Source: Salinisphaera sp052044135 (lineage in GTDB: Bacteria > Pseudomonadota > Gammaproteobacteria > Nevskiales > Salinisphaeraceae). Taken from it: DNA of 64,000 bases. The translations under genes were made by a program, and so were the position numbers. This document shows, in pieces, positions 27,978 through 38,577 of this stretch; the stretch's first letter is position 1, and every line of letters starts with the position of its first letter. The notes under the pieces are model-generated. The model saw only the letters and a program-made list of their open reading frames with translations. It had not been told where the DNA came from and searched no databases. The stretch covers positions 1 through 64,000 of the forward strand of contig NZ_JBQDYF010000014.1 in NCBI RefSeq assembly GCF_052044135.1, in the 5' to 3' direction.

Positions 27978-29350
27978 GAGTTGCGGCTCCGGCTGCGCAG
28001 GTTGTCGACGTTCGAGCCGGAGTTGCCGCTCGTACTCGAACCGTTGCCGCTACCGTTGTCACCCGACTGGCTCGGCAGGGGGGCGGACGCGTTGGCGCTG
28101 CCGCTCGAACCGGAATCGCCATTGCTGGCGGATTTGTTCGAACCCGTCGACTTGCCGAGAATCTTGTCCAGCGGCAGATAACTCATCGAATTCGACGACC
28201 CGTCGTTGAGGATCAGATGAGAGGCCGACAGCACATCGCCCATGGTCTCCAGATACAGCCGCTCGCGGGTCACCTGGGGCGCCTTCTCGTACTGGACGAG
28301 CAGGTCGGAGAAGCGGGCCGCCTGGCCCTCGGCGCGGTTGATCTTGCGCTGCTTGTAAGCGCGTGCCTGGGCAATGATCTGCGCCTTGTCGCCCTGGGCG
28401 CGCGCCACGATATCGCGGGCATAGGCACGGGCGATGTTCTTGGCGCGCTCTTCTTCCTCGCGCGCCTTGATGGCCTCCTGGAAGGCGCCCTGCACCTGCT
28501 CCGGCGGCTGGGCGTACTGCACGTTGACCGCGATAATCTGAATGCCGGCGTGATACTTGTTCAACGTGTACTGCATGATCCGGCGCACGTTGTCCGGCAG
28601 CTTCGCACGCGAGCGATCGGTGATCTGCGGGTATTCGTTCTGCTTCTGCTTGACCTGGCTGGCGAGCTTCTTGTCCATATCCTTCAGCCCGTTCTTCTTC
28701 TTGGGCTGACCGGAGTTCTCCTTGAGGTCGACATGGGCCATCGCCTTGTTGTCGAGCTGGTTGACCTGAACCCCTTCCTGGATCACCTGGTTCATGTCCG
28801 AAGTGCCGACGATCTCGCGCACAGCCGAACGCAGCACCTGCTGCACGGTGTTCTCGGGATCCTGCAACTGGAACAGATAGCTCATGGCATCCGAGATGCG
28901 GTATTGCACCGAGACCTCGACATCGACGATGTTCTCGTCCTTGGTCAGCATGACCGCGCGGTTGCTGGTCCGACGCACCTGGTGCGTGTCGACCTTGGAC
29001 ACGGTGCTGATCGGGTACGGCAAATGCCAGTGCCAGCCCGCGTCGGCGGTGTGTGTATACGCCCCCAATCGCAGCACGACGCCCTTCTCGCCCGGCTGTA
29101 CGACGTAAAGCCCGGTGGCCAGCCAGATCACGAAGACGACCGGCACGAGCGCGACAAACACGCCGCCGCCGATGCCGCCCCCGCCATTGCTGCCGCCGCC
29201 GGCGCCACCGCCGCGCTTGCCGGAAAAGCGCTCACGAAAGCGCTTCCATATCTGGTCGAGATCCGGCGGTCCGCCACCGTTGCCGCCACTGTTGTTGCGG
29301 TTGCCCCCGCCCCACGGATCCTTGCCCTTGCCGGGCTCGTTCCACGCCAT
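27974..29350 (-). CDS. hflK: FtsH-regulating protease modulator HflK
   Basis: Partner of HflC in the complex that encloses FtsH. From the ATG at 29350 it has 458 residues. Residues 1-75 are a glycine- and asparagine-rich cytoplasmic tail (DPWGGGNRNNSGGNGGG and more). One transmembrane helix (about 78-97) and the SPFH domain (VVQPGEKGVVLRLG) follow, then an extended helical part and a serine/glycine-rich C-terminal tail. The tail after about residue 400 is of low complexity and longer than in E. coli (419 aa). A GTG at 29413 in frame is less likely. Translation is coupled to hflC. Confidence 0.95.
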   Translation of the reverse strand: MAWNEPGKGKDPWGGGNRNNSGGNGGGPPDLDQIWKRFRERFSGKRGGGAGGGSNGGGGIGGGVFVALVPVVFVIWLATGLYVVQPGEKGVVLRLGAYTHTADAGWHWHLPYPISTVSKVDTHQVRRTSNRAVMLTKDENIVDVEVSVQYRISDAMSYLFQLQDPENTVQQVLRSAVREIVGTSDMNQVIQEGVQVNQLDNKAMAHVDLKENSGQPKKKNGLKDMDKKLASQVKQKQNEYPQITDRSRAKLPDNVRRIMQYTLNKYHAGIQIIAVNVQYAQPPEQVQGAFQEAIKAREEEERAKNIARAYARDIVARAQGDKAQIIAQARAYKQRKINRAEGQAARFSDLLVQYEKAPQVTRERLYLETMGDVLSASHLILNDGSSNSMSYLPLDKILGKSTGSNKSASNGDSGSSGSANASAPLPSQSGDNGSGNGSSTSGNSGSNVDNLRSRSRNS

Positions 29351-29651
29351 GCTAGAAAGCCTCTGATCGGGTCGACGGCACGGCTTGCACACGGCCGCGC
29401 CCCTCGCGTTCACATCGGGCGGCCGCTTCAGGGCACCCGCCCGTTTTCGCGCGCATGCGCACCGGCCGCTTGCCGGTCAATCCCTGAGTGAACAAACCGC
29501 TCTCCTTGAATGTCACCGGTCGCACACGGGGCCGTGGAACGGCCCGAAGCGGCGCAACCCGGCATAACGATGCGCGAACGGCCTGCGATTCCCCGCAAGT
29601 CTATAGTCCGCCCGAAACCCTGTCGAACGTTGTGGCCCGGAAACACCCACG
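29351..29651 (-). other. 301-bp gap between hflX and hflK
   Basis: No established gene. On the minus strand a possible promoter lies about 80 bp after hflX (TCGACA, 15 bases, TATAGA). A good Shine-Dalgarno AAGGAG (about 29501-29506) precedes a TTG that opens a 47-codon frame ending at TAG (29354-29352), one base before the hflK ATG. The encoded peptide is arginine-rich and matches nothing I know, so it is not called as a gene. Confidence 0.4.
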
Positions 29652-31001
29652 TCAGGCCGGCCGGCGCGGGACGCGCGCTTCGGCGAGGCGCTCGACGTCC
29701 GGGCGTACAGGGCGGCGATCGATGAGCACGTCGCCGAATACCAGCCCGGCCTGGGCCACCACCCGCTCCAGATCCGCCTGCGATGCGGTCACCGAGAGCA
29801 ACGCATCACCGTTGTCGGCATAACGTTCCTCGCCGACCACGCCGAGCTCATAGAGCTGGGAGCGCAACCAGCCGGCGGCCGGTGGCACGCGCAGCGTTCC
29901 GAGCACGGTATCCGGATAGCAAAAGGCAGCCAGGGCATGGCGCAGCTCATCCAGGCCTTCGCCGGTCACCGCCGAGACATACACCCGTACCGGCCGGCCA
30001 TGAGCGTCGTATTCAACGCGGGGCGGCTCATCGTCAAGCAGATCGACCTTGTTGAAGACCTCGAGCTGCGGCACGCCGCCCGCGCCAATATCGCCAAGCA
30101 CGCCGTTGACCTCGCGGGCATGCGCCCGCCGCTCGCTGTCGGCCACGTCGATGACGTGCACCAGCACGTCGGCCTCGCGTGTCTCCTCGAGCGTCGCACG
30201 GAACGCGGCCACCAGTTCATGCGGCAGATCGCGAATGAAACCGACCGTATCGGCGACGATCAGGGGCTCGCCCACGGGCACATCCATGCGCCGCAGGGTC
30301 GGATCGAGGGTCGCGAACAGCTGGTCGGCGGCATAGATCGTCTCGCCGGTCAGTCGATTGAACAGTGTCGACTTGCCGGCATTGGTATAGCCGACCAGCG
30401 ACACTACCGGGGTCCGCGCGCGCCGACGCGAAGCGCGGCCCTGGTCACGCCGGGCCAGCACCTTGTCCAGACGGGAGCGCAACAGCTTGATGCGGTCGTT
30501 GAGCAGGCGGCGGTCGGTCTCGAGCTGGGTCTCGCCCGGCCCGCGCAGCCCGATACCGCCTTTCTGGCGCTCGAGATGGGACCAGCCGCGCACCAGGCGC
30601 GTGGCCAGATGTTGCAACTGCGCCAGCTCGACCTGCAGCTTGCCCTCGTGAGAGCGTGCCCGGCGCGCAAAGATATCCAGGATCAGACCGGCACGATCGA
30701 GCACCCGCGCGTTCATGCGCTTTTCCAGATTGCGTTCCTGGCTGGGCGACAGATCGTGGTTGAACACCACCAGTTCGGCGCCGTGTTCGGCCACGGCGGC
30801 GGCAATTTCGTCGGCCTTGCCGCCGCCGATGAAGAAACGCGGATCCGGGACCCGGCGGGAGCCGCCGACATGACACAGCACGTCGGCGCCCGCGGATTCC
30901 ACGAGTTCGCGAAATTCCTGATCCGCGGCCTCGTACTCGTCGATGCCGAAGGCGATATGGACGATCACGGCCGCCTGGCCGGTCGGCGGCCGCTCAAACA
31001 T
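29652..31001 (-). CDS. hflX: Ribosome-associated GTPase HflX
   Basis: GTPase that binds and splits stalled 70S ribosomes, important after heat stress. The 449 residues have the HflX N-terminal domain (about 12-190, with GGGKADEI and the GLRGPGETQLETDRR motif at 151-165). The G domain has G1 GYTNAGKST (204-212), G3 DTVGF and G4 NKVD. The C-terminal tail is typical. It starts 11 bp after the hfq stop, the conserved hfq-hflX order. Confidence 0.96.
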   Translation of the reverse strand: MFERPPTGQAAVIVHIAFGIDEYEAADQEFRELVESAGADVLCHVGGSRRVPDPRFFIGGGKADEIAAAVAEHGAELVVFNHDLSPSQERNLEKRMNARVLDRAGLILDIFARRARSHEGKLQVELAQLQHLATRLVRGWSHLERQKGGIGLRGPGETQLETDRRLLNDRIKLLRSRLDKVLARRDQGRASRRRARTPVVSLVGYTNAGKSTLFNRLTGETIYAADQLFATLDPTLRRMDVPVGEPLIVADTVGFIRDLPHELVAAFRATLEETREADVLVHVIDVADSERRAHAREVNGVLGDIGAGGVPQLEVFNKVDLLDDEPPRVEYDAHGRPVRVYVSAVTGEGLDELRHALAAFCYPDTVLGTLRVPPAAGWLRSQLYELGVVGEERYADNGDALLSVTASQADLERVVAQAGLVFGDVLIDRRPVRPDVERLAEARVPRRPA

Positions 31002-31012
31002 GTGCTCGAACC

Positions 31013-31264
31013 CTAGCTATCGTCGGACTCCTGCGACATTTCGTCGCGCACTTCACTGCGGACGTTGCGCGACGGCACGATGGTGGAAATCGCGTGCTTG
31101 TACACCATCTGATTGACGGCATTGCGCAACAGCACCACAAACTGGTCAAAAGATTCGATCTGCCCCTGCAGCTTGATGCCGTTGACGAGATAGATCGACA
31201 CCGGCACACGCTCTTTGCGCAAGGCGTTGAGGAATGGTTCTTGTAATGTTTGGCCTTTTGCCAT
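31013..31264 (-). CDS. hfq: RNA chaperone Hfq
   Basis: Hexameric Sm-like protein that pairs small RNAs with mRNAs. From MAKGQTLQEPFLNAL (ATG 31264, preceded by GGAG) it has 83 residues. Sm1 is around VSIYLVNGIKLQGQIESFDQ (22-41) and Sm2 is YKHAIS (55-60). The C-terminal tail is short and acidic (RDEMSQESDDS). An in-frame start at 31294 adds ten unrelated residues. It lies between miaA (58 bp gap) and hflX. With PcnB also encoded here, two central players of RNA turnover are in the window. Confidence 0.97.
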   Translation of the reverse strand: MAKGQTLQEPFLNALRKERVPVSIYLVNGIKLQGQIESFDQFVVLLRNAVNQMVYKHAISTIVPSRNVRSEVRDEMSQESDDS

Positions 31265-31322
31265 GGAACAGACTCCACAAAGTCGGGGGGACAAAAAAGA
31301 TCAAGAAAATATTAGCATGATT

Positions 31323-32264
31323 TCAGGTCGTCCCGGTCGCCGTTTCGACGAGCCGTCGCGCCCTGTTTTTCATTGTGTCGTCGTCGCTCGCGAGCCAGGG
31401 GGCATCATCGAGAGAACGCAGCCATGTGAGCTGTCGCTTGGCCAGCTGGCGTGAGGCGATCACCGCCCGGTCCACGGCCTCGTCCAGGCCGTACATGCCG
31501 TCCAGTGACTGCCACAGCTGACGATAGCCAACAGCTCGCATCGCAGGTTGCGCTAGATCGAGATCGGGACGGGCATGGAGCTTTTCAACCTCTGCCAAAA
31601 ATCCTGCGGCCATCATCAGGCCAAAGCGCTGGGAAATATTGCGATGCAAGCGTTCGCGTGTACTCGGCGCGACGATCAGTTTGTGGATCGACCACGGCGG
31701 ATCGGCCGCGCCGCTGCTTGCGTGCAGCGCGCTCGGCGCCTGCCCGGTCAGCGCATGAATCTCCAGCATGCGCTGGATGCGCTGGGCGTCGTTGGGATGG
31801 ATGCGTGCCGCCGTCGGCGGGTCGATACGCGCCAGGCGCGCGTGCAGGGCCGCCCACCCCCGCTCCACGGCCTCCTCGGTCAGGCGGGCGCGCAGCGCCG
31901 GATCGCGCCCCGGCATGTCGGACAGGCCATGCTCGAGCGCCCGAAAATACAGCGACGTGCCGCCCACCAGAAGCGGCAGCCGCCCGGCGGCATGAATCCG
32001 CTCGATCTCGGCCCGGGCGTCGCGCACGAAATCGGCCGCGGAGTAGGCCTCGGCCGGGTCACGGATATCAATCAGCGCGTGCGGCGCACGCGTCAGGGTC
32101 GCCGCGTCCGGCTTGGCCGTGCCGATATCCATCCCGCGATAAACCATGGCCGAATCCACCGACACGATCTCGGCGTTCATCGACGCAACCAGATCGATGG
32201 CCAGCCCGGTCTTGCCGGAGGCGGTCGGGCCCAGGATGAAGACAACCGGCGGCTTGCCCGGCAT
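31323..32264 (-). CDS. miaA: tRNA dimethylallyltransferase
   Basis: Adds a dimethylallyl group to A37 of tRNAs that read UNN codons. The 313 residues begin MPGKPPVVFILGPTASGKTG, with the P-loop GPTASGKT at 12-19. The substrate contacts are VSVDSAMVYRGMDIGTAKP and LVGGTSLYFRAL. A domain for tRNA entry follows (HPNDAQRIQRMLEIH). The frame is open far upstream of the ATG at 32264, but that extension is the antisense-like shadow of mutL. It starts two bases after the mutL stop, the conserved mutL-miaA-hfq order. Confidence 0.97.
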   Translation of the reverse strand: MPGKPPVVFILGPTASGKTGLAIDLVASMNAEIVSVDSAMVYRGMDIGTAKPDAATLTRAPHALIDIRDPAEAYSAADFVRDARAEIERIHAAGRLPLLVGGTSLYFRALEHGLSDMPGRDPALRARLTEEAVERGWAALHARLARIDPPTAARIHPNDAQRIQRMLEIHALTGQAPSALHASSGAADPPWSIHKLIVAPSTRERLHRNISQRFGLMMAAGFLAEVEKLHARPDLDLAQPAMRAVGYRQLWQSLDGMYGLDEAVDRAVIASRQLAKRQLTWLRSLDDAPWLASDDDTMKNRARRLVETATGTT

Positions 32265-32266
32265 CG

Positions 32267-34099
32267 CTACTGGCCGCGCATGAACAGGCGATCGAGACCG
32301 GCACGATCGACACTCACCCAACTCGGGCGGCCATGATTGCAGTGCCCGGCCCGGTCGGTGTGTTCCATGTCCCGCAGCAGCGCGTTCATCTCGGCGATCG
32401 TCAGTCGTCGTCCGGCCTTGACCGCGGCTTTGCAGCCCATGTCCGCGAGGATATCGTCGAGGATGTCGCGCACCGCATCCGCGCCGCGCGGGCCGCCGTC
32501 CAGCTCGGCGATCACGTCGCGCGCCACGGCCAGATAATCGCGATCGGCCAGCAGCGCCGGCACCCCGCGCAGCATCGCGCTGGTCGGCCCGCTGCGCCCC
32601 AGTTCGAAGCCCACCTCGGCCAGCAGTTCGGCGCGGTGCTCCACGACCGCCGCCTCGCTCTCCGACAGCGACAGCGTCTCGGGCACGAGCAGTCGCTTGC
32701 ACTGGATGCGCCCGGCCGAGAACTCGGCCTTGAGCTGTTCGTACAGCACCCGCTCGTGGGCGGCGTGCATGTCGACCAGAACGAGCCCTTCGGCGTTCTG
32801 GGCCAAAATATAGATGTCGTGCAGCTGACCGATTGCATAACCCAGCGGTGGCGTCTCGGCCTCGTCCGCCGGCGCGCCGGGCGCCGGCGTCTCGACGCCG
32901 CGCGCGGGCGTATCGCGGTTACCGGGCGCGGCGGCTTGCGACGCCGGTTGCTGGAAGCGATAGCTGGCGGCCGTCTCGGCGAGACCGGGCCGTGCCGGCT
33001 GTGTCCCGAAGTGCAATCCGCGCGGGGTCATGGGTCGCTGCGGGGTCGATGAGTCGACGGCGCCGGGCGCCGGTGCCAGCTCGACGGTTCGCGCCTCGTG
33101 CGGGCGCGCCTCCACCGCGGCCAGCGCCCGCGAGACGCTGCGAAAGACGAAATCGTGCACCAGCCGCGACTGGCGAAACCGCACCTCGGCCTTGGCCGGA
33201 TGGGCGTTGACATCGACCTGGCGCGGATCGAGCGTCAGATACAAGGCATAGGCGGGATGGCGCTGATTGTGCAGCAGATCGCGATAGGCCAGCCGCACCG
33301 CGTGATTGAACACCTTGTCGCGGATCGGCCGGCCATTGACGAAGCTGTACTGGCGATCGGCCTGCCCGCGCGAGAAACCGGGCGTGGCGATCCAGCCGGT
33401 CAGGCGCAGGCCCGCCGCCGATTCATCCACGACCACGGCGTGGTCATCGAATTCGCCGCCCAGAACATGCGCCACGCGTCGCTTGCGGGCCTCGGCGTCG
33501 CGACAGGCGCCCAGGGCCGCCGATTCCACGCCGCCGTGACGCAGGGTGAAGGTCACATCGAAGCGCGACAGGGCCAGTTGATTGAACGCCTGACGGATAT
33601 GCTTGAACTCGGTCGGTGGTGCGCGCAGAAATTTCCGGCGCGCCGGAATCCGGGCGAACAATTCACGCACCTCCACGCGGGTCCCGGGGGCACCGGCCGC
33701 CGGGCGCGCCCGGGTGTCGATGTGCGGCGAAATGGCATAGGCGCGATCGGCGCCGACGACCCGCGAGGTCAGCGTCAGCTCAGCGACCGAGGCAATGCTG
33801 GCCAGTGCCTCGCCCCGGAAGCCGAGGCTGGCCACCGATTCCAGCGCATCGAGACTGTCGATCTTGCTGGTGGCGTGCCGGGCAACCGCGAGCGGCAGTT
33901 CATCGGCACTCACGCCGCTGCCGTCGTCTTCGATCAGTATGCGTCGCAGCCCGCCCTCTTCCACGTCCACGGCGATACGGCTGGCACCGGCGTCCAGGCT
34001 GTTCTCGACCAGTTCCTTGATGATGGACGCCGGGCGTTCCACGACCTCGCCGGCCGCGATCTGGCTGATCAGTCGATCGTCGAGCAGTTGAATAGGCAT
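32267..34099 (-). CDS. mutL: DNA mismatch repair protein MutL with endonuclease-type C-terminus
   Basis: Coordinates mismatch repair after MutS recognition. The 610 residues (ATG 34099) begin with the GHKL ATPase: ELVENSLDAGA, DDGSG and GFRGEALASIAS. A proline/alanine-rich linker (about 330-425) follows. The C-terminal domain carries the metal-dependent nicking motif as DMHAAHERVLYE (443-454), plus CNHGRP near the end. E. coli MutL, which works with MutH, lacks this motif, so this organism probably uses MutH-independent nicking. The normal neighbour amiB is 4.5 kb away, separated by fur, katG and an oxidoreductase gene. Confidence 0.96.
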   Translation of the reverse strand: MPIQLLDDRLISQIAAGEVVERPASIIKELVENSLDAGASRIAVDVEEGGLRRILIEDDGSGVSADELPLAVARHATSKIDSLDALESVASLGFRGEALASIASVAELTLTSRVVGADRAYAISPHIDTRARPAAGAPGTRVEVRELFARIPARRKFLRAPPTEFKHIRQAFNQLALSRFDVTFTLRHGGVESAALGACRDAEARKRRVAHVLGGEFDDHAVVVDESAAGLRLTGWIATPGFSRGQADRQYSFVNGRPIRDKVFNHAVRLAYRDLLHNQRHPAYALYLTLDPRQVDVNAHPAKAEVRFRQSRLVHDFVFRSVSRALAAVEARPHEARTVELAPAPGAVDSSTPQRPMTPRGLHFGTQPARPGLAETAASYRFQQPASQAAAPGNRDTPARGVETPAPGAPADEAETPPLGYAIGQLHDIYILAQNAEGLVLVDMHAAHERVLYEQLKAEFSAGRIQCKRLLVPETLSLSESEAAVVEHRAELLAEVGFELGRSGPTSAMLRGVPALLADRDYLAVARDVIAELDGGPRGADAVRDILDDILADMGCKAAVKAGRRLTIAEMNALLRDMEHTDRAGHCNHGRPSWVSVDRAGLDRLFMRGQ

Positions 34100-34289
34100 C
34101 ACGCAACCGGCGTCGAAACGCATATGGGAACCGAAACGCCGCTCAGTGTCCTGTATGTCACCCTCACTTGGCAAAGCAAGTCGCGGGTTCGGCGCGCATG
34201 GGCGGCCAGCGCCCACCGTGAGCACGAACGCCTCGGTCCGTCATTGCCGGCGCAGACTCCAATACAGTGGGGTGGCGCAGCCGGCGTCA

Positions 34290-34317
34290 TTGACTGATTC
34301 GTTTTCTTGACTCATTC
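34290..34317 (+). promoter_or_regulatory. Direct repeat upstream of the fur-like gene
   Basis: TTGACTGATTC (34290-34300) and TTGACTCATTC (34307-34317) differ at one base and start 17 bp apart, 28 bp before the ATG at 34345. The second copy also gives a -35-like TTGACT with AATGAT 17 bases on. It may be promoter, operator or both. Confidence 0.45.
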
Positions 34318-34344
34318 CAGAAAATAACCAATGATCGAGTTGCC

Positions 34345-34797
34345 ATGAGTCGATACCCAAACGCCATTGCTGCTGAACTACGCGAGCGCGGCCTGCGGGT
34401 TACCGCCCCGCGTCATGCCGTGCTCGACTGGCTGGTCAGCCATCCGCACGCCACCGTCGAACAAGTGCATCAGGGCGTTTCCGAACGCCTGGGCACCATC
34501 TCGAAACAGGCCGTCTACGACGTGCTGTCGGCATGCGTGACGGCCGACCTGGTTCGACAAATCAAGCCGGCCGGCCACCCGGCCCGGTTCGAGCGGCGCA
34601 CCGGGGACAATCACCATCATCTGGTATGCCGTGGCTGTGGGCGCATCGCCGATACCGATTGTCATACCGGTGATGCCCCCTGTCTGACACCCTCGCATGA
34701 TGAGGGTTTCGACGTGGATGAAGCCGAGATTGTGTTCTGGGGCCTGTGTTCCGAGTGCCAGTCTCGCAAGGATTCAGCGGCGGAGCCTATCGACTGA
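34345..34797 (+). CDS. Fur-family regulator next to katG
   Basis: Metal-dependent repressor of the Fur superfamily, 150 residues. A winged-helix domain (about 8-85, RGLRVTAPRHAVLDWL, ISKQAVYDVLSACVTADLV) precedes a metal-binding dimerisation domain. That domain has HHHLVCRGC (H90-H92, C95, C98) and a second CxxC (C135, C138), the structural zinc site. The pairing with katG, 105 bp downstream on the same strand, parallels the furA-katG pair of actinobacteria, so a peroxide-sensing PerR/FurA-like role is likely. A general Fur or Zur role is not excluded. No strong Shine-Dalgarno is visible. Confidence 0.9.
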   Translation: MSRYPNAIAAELRERGLRVTAPRHAVLDWLVSHPHATVEQVHQGVSERLGTISKQAVYDVLSACVTADLVRQIKPAGHPARFERRTGDNHHHLVCRGCGRIADTDCHTGDAPCLTPSHDEGFDVDEAEIVFWGLCSECQSRKDSAAEPID

Positions 34798-34820
34798 CCG
34801 ACCGGAGCCCGGCGGTCTCC

Positions 34821-34844
34821 CGCGATGGTCACGTGACCATCGCG
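34821..34844. promoter_or_regulatory. Perfect 24-bp palindrome between fur-like gene and katG
   Basis: CGCGATGGTC-ACGT-GACCATCGCG, perfectly symmetric, 24 bp after the fur-like stop and 59 bp before the katG ATG. As RNA it forms a 10-bp stem with loop ACGT but no T run follows. It may be an operator, a transcript-processing hairpin or a weak terminator. Confidence 0.6.
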
Positions 34845-34902
34845 TACACAAAACGCCTGCCATGGTTCGCAGGATTATTGATCGAAAGCAGGAACGAAGC
34901 AT

Positions 34903-37131
<2,229 letters not shown>

Positions 37132-37141
37132 GCCATGGCGG

Positions 37142-37175
37142 CCGATTCGATTCCGGCGGACCGGTTTCGAATCGG
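37142..37175. terminator. Hairpin 1 after katG
   Basis: Arms CCGATTCGA (37142-37150) and TCGAATCGG (37167-37175) with an inner CCGG...CCGG pairing. No T run, so termination is not certain. Confidence 0.45.
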
Positions 37176-37187
37176 TCGGCTTGCCCA

Positions 37188-37209
37188 CGGCGCTTCGCGC
37201 GAAGCGCCG
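37188..37209. terminator. Hairpin 2 after katG (perfect 22-bp palindrome)
   Basis: CGGCGCTTCG-CG-CGAAGCGCCG is a perfect palindrome 57 bp after the katG stop. GC-rich, without a T run on either strand. Confidence 0.45.
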
Positions 37210-37470
37210 ACAACCCAGGCCGAGGGCTACTGACGCCGACCGCGTCAAGCGTGACCGATGCGGTTCCGCGGCGTCCCGGGGTCTTCGCACAAGACGCCGA
37301 CCCATCCGGCTTCCGCCCGAGCGGCGGAGCCGGATTCTTGATTGCGCGTGCCAGCCGCGCGCCGACGTCCCATTTACCTGCTGCTGTGCCCATGCGACCG
37401 GGGTGTCGCGCATGCGGGCGCCGCCCACCGGGCCGGTTGCCGCATACCCGCTGATCCGCGAAGTTTTTCC

Positions 37471-38574
37471 CTACCGGCGCGTCGCGTCCGGGTCCCGATC
37501 TCCGGCCACGGCGAGCGCCGGGTCGATGCCCTGGCGGTGCCGCCATCGATCCCATGCCCGCAGCCGGCACGTGCCCGAGACAACGCCCGCGCCCGGCCCG
37601 AGATCGGGCGCCACGGGACGCCATGGCGAGGCATAATGCGTCACGCCCCGGCCCCTCGCCGGCCCACGGAGCGCGGATAAAACCACTCGGGCCTGCCGGG
37701 CACCGTCCCAGCCCGGCAATACACGGCGCCCATCGAGCGAAGCCGCCGCGCCCGTGATCTGCACCGACGCCGCGCGCGGACTCGCCAGCCAACGGTCGAC
37801 CCTCAGGCCGGGACCGTAAATCGGCAGGTTCATCGCCAGCACCAGCGAATCGGGCTCGGCCGGCCCGGCACAGATGACATGATCGGCACGGAATCGCCGG
37901 CCATCGCGGCATTGAACACAGCAGGCGGCCAAGCCGCTGGCGGTCGCGCCCGCAACCACATCGACACCGATCCAGGCCAGCCGGCGCAACGCCGCCCGCG
38001 TGGTCCGGCTGTAGTCCCGCCCCGGCCACAACAGTGTCACCGAGGCCACACGGCAGCAGCCGGCCGCTGCCGCCACGCCACCGGCAATCTCCAGCGCCGA
38101 CCGCGACCCGCCTGCGATCACGATCGAAGTGCGCGTCCCGGCGTCCAGCGCGGCCCGAAGCGCAATCAGCTGCATGGTCGAATGCCCGGACCAGACGCGG
38201 GGACAACCGGGCCGCTCATGCGCGGCCCAGGCCGGCAGTCGGCGCGTCCCCGTGTTCAGGCTGAGACGGTGGTAACGCATCATCCGCCCGTCCGCCAGCC
38301 ACAGCCGGCCATGGGTCGGTTGGCAGCCGATCGCCCGGCTCGTGATGACGTGTGTAGCCGAAGGCGGCGACCAGCGCAGCCGATGCGGCGACACGGCTCC
38401 CGCGAGCATGGCCGCCGTGGCCCCGCCATATCGGCCGTCGTGCGGCGCGACCACGGTCACGCCAAATGTCTCGCCCGGGCCCCGGAGGTGGCTCAGCAGA
38501 TGCCGGTGGGTTTCGCCGAGACCGACCAGAACGAGATCGTGTACGGCACCAGGCGGGCTTCGCTCGGGCCGCAC
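37471..38574 (-). CDS. Divergent FAD/NAD(P)-dependent oxidoreductase (NDH-2/SelD-associated type)
   Basis: A 367-residue protein with the layout of type II NADH dehydrogenase-like flavoproteins. The first nucleotide-binding loop is VGLGETHRHLL (17-27). The second Rossmann loop is IAGGSRSALEIAGG (153-166). The C-terminal FAD region is LRVDRWLASP...VQITGAAASL. The usual Asp of the final GD motif is replaced (TGAA, 274-277). The last 65 residues are arginine- and proline-rich and look degenerate. The GTG start lies four bases after the amiB stop on the same strand, so the two may be cotranscribed. Substrate unknown; reduced activity is possible. Confidence 0.7.
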   Translation of the reverse strand: MRPERSPPGAVHDLVLVGLGETHRHLLSHLRGPGETFGVTVVAPHDGRYGGATAAMLAGAVSPHRLRWSPPSATHVITSRAIGCQPTHGRLWLADGRMMRYHRLSLNTGTRRLPAWAAHERPGCPRVWSGHSTMQLIALRAALDAGTRTSIVIAGGSRSALEIAGGVAAAAGCCRVASVTLLWPGRDYSRTTRAALRRLAWIGVDVVAGATASGLAACCVQCRDGRRFRADHVICAGPAEPDSLVLAMNLPIYGPGLRVDRWLASPRAASVQITGAAASLDGRRVLPGWDGARQARVVLSALRGPARGRGVTHYASPWRPVAPDLGPGAGVVSGTCRLRAWDRWRHRQGIDPALAVAGDRDPDATRR

Positions 38575-38577
38575 CGC

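Larger units (their letters stand above)
37132..37470. other. 339-bp gap between katG and the oxidoreductase gene
   Basis: Convergent gene ends. Two strong inverted repeats follow katG (listed separately); the remainder, about 37210-37470, shows no gene, repeat or RNA that I can identify. Confidence 0.6.

Noticed and set aside
32265..32702. Possible N-terminal fusion to MiaA
   Set aside because: It overlaps the mutL 3' end in another frame and is low-complexity arginine/glycine sequence.
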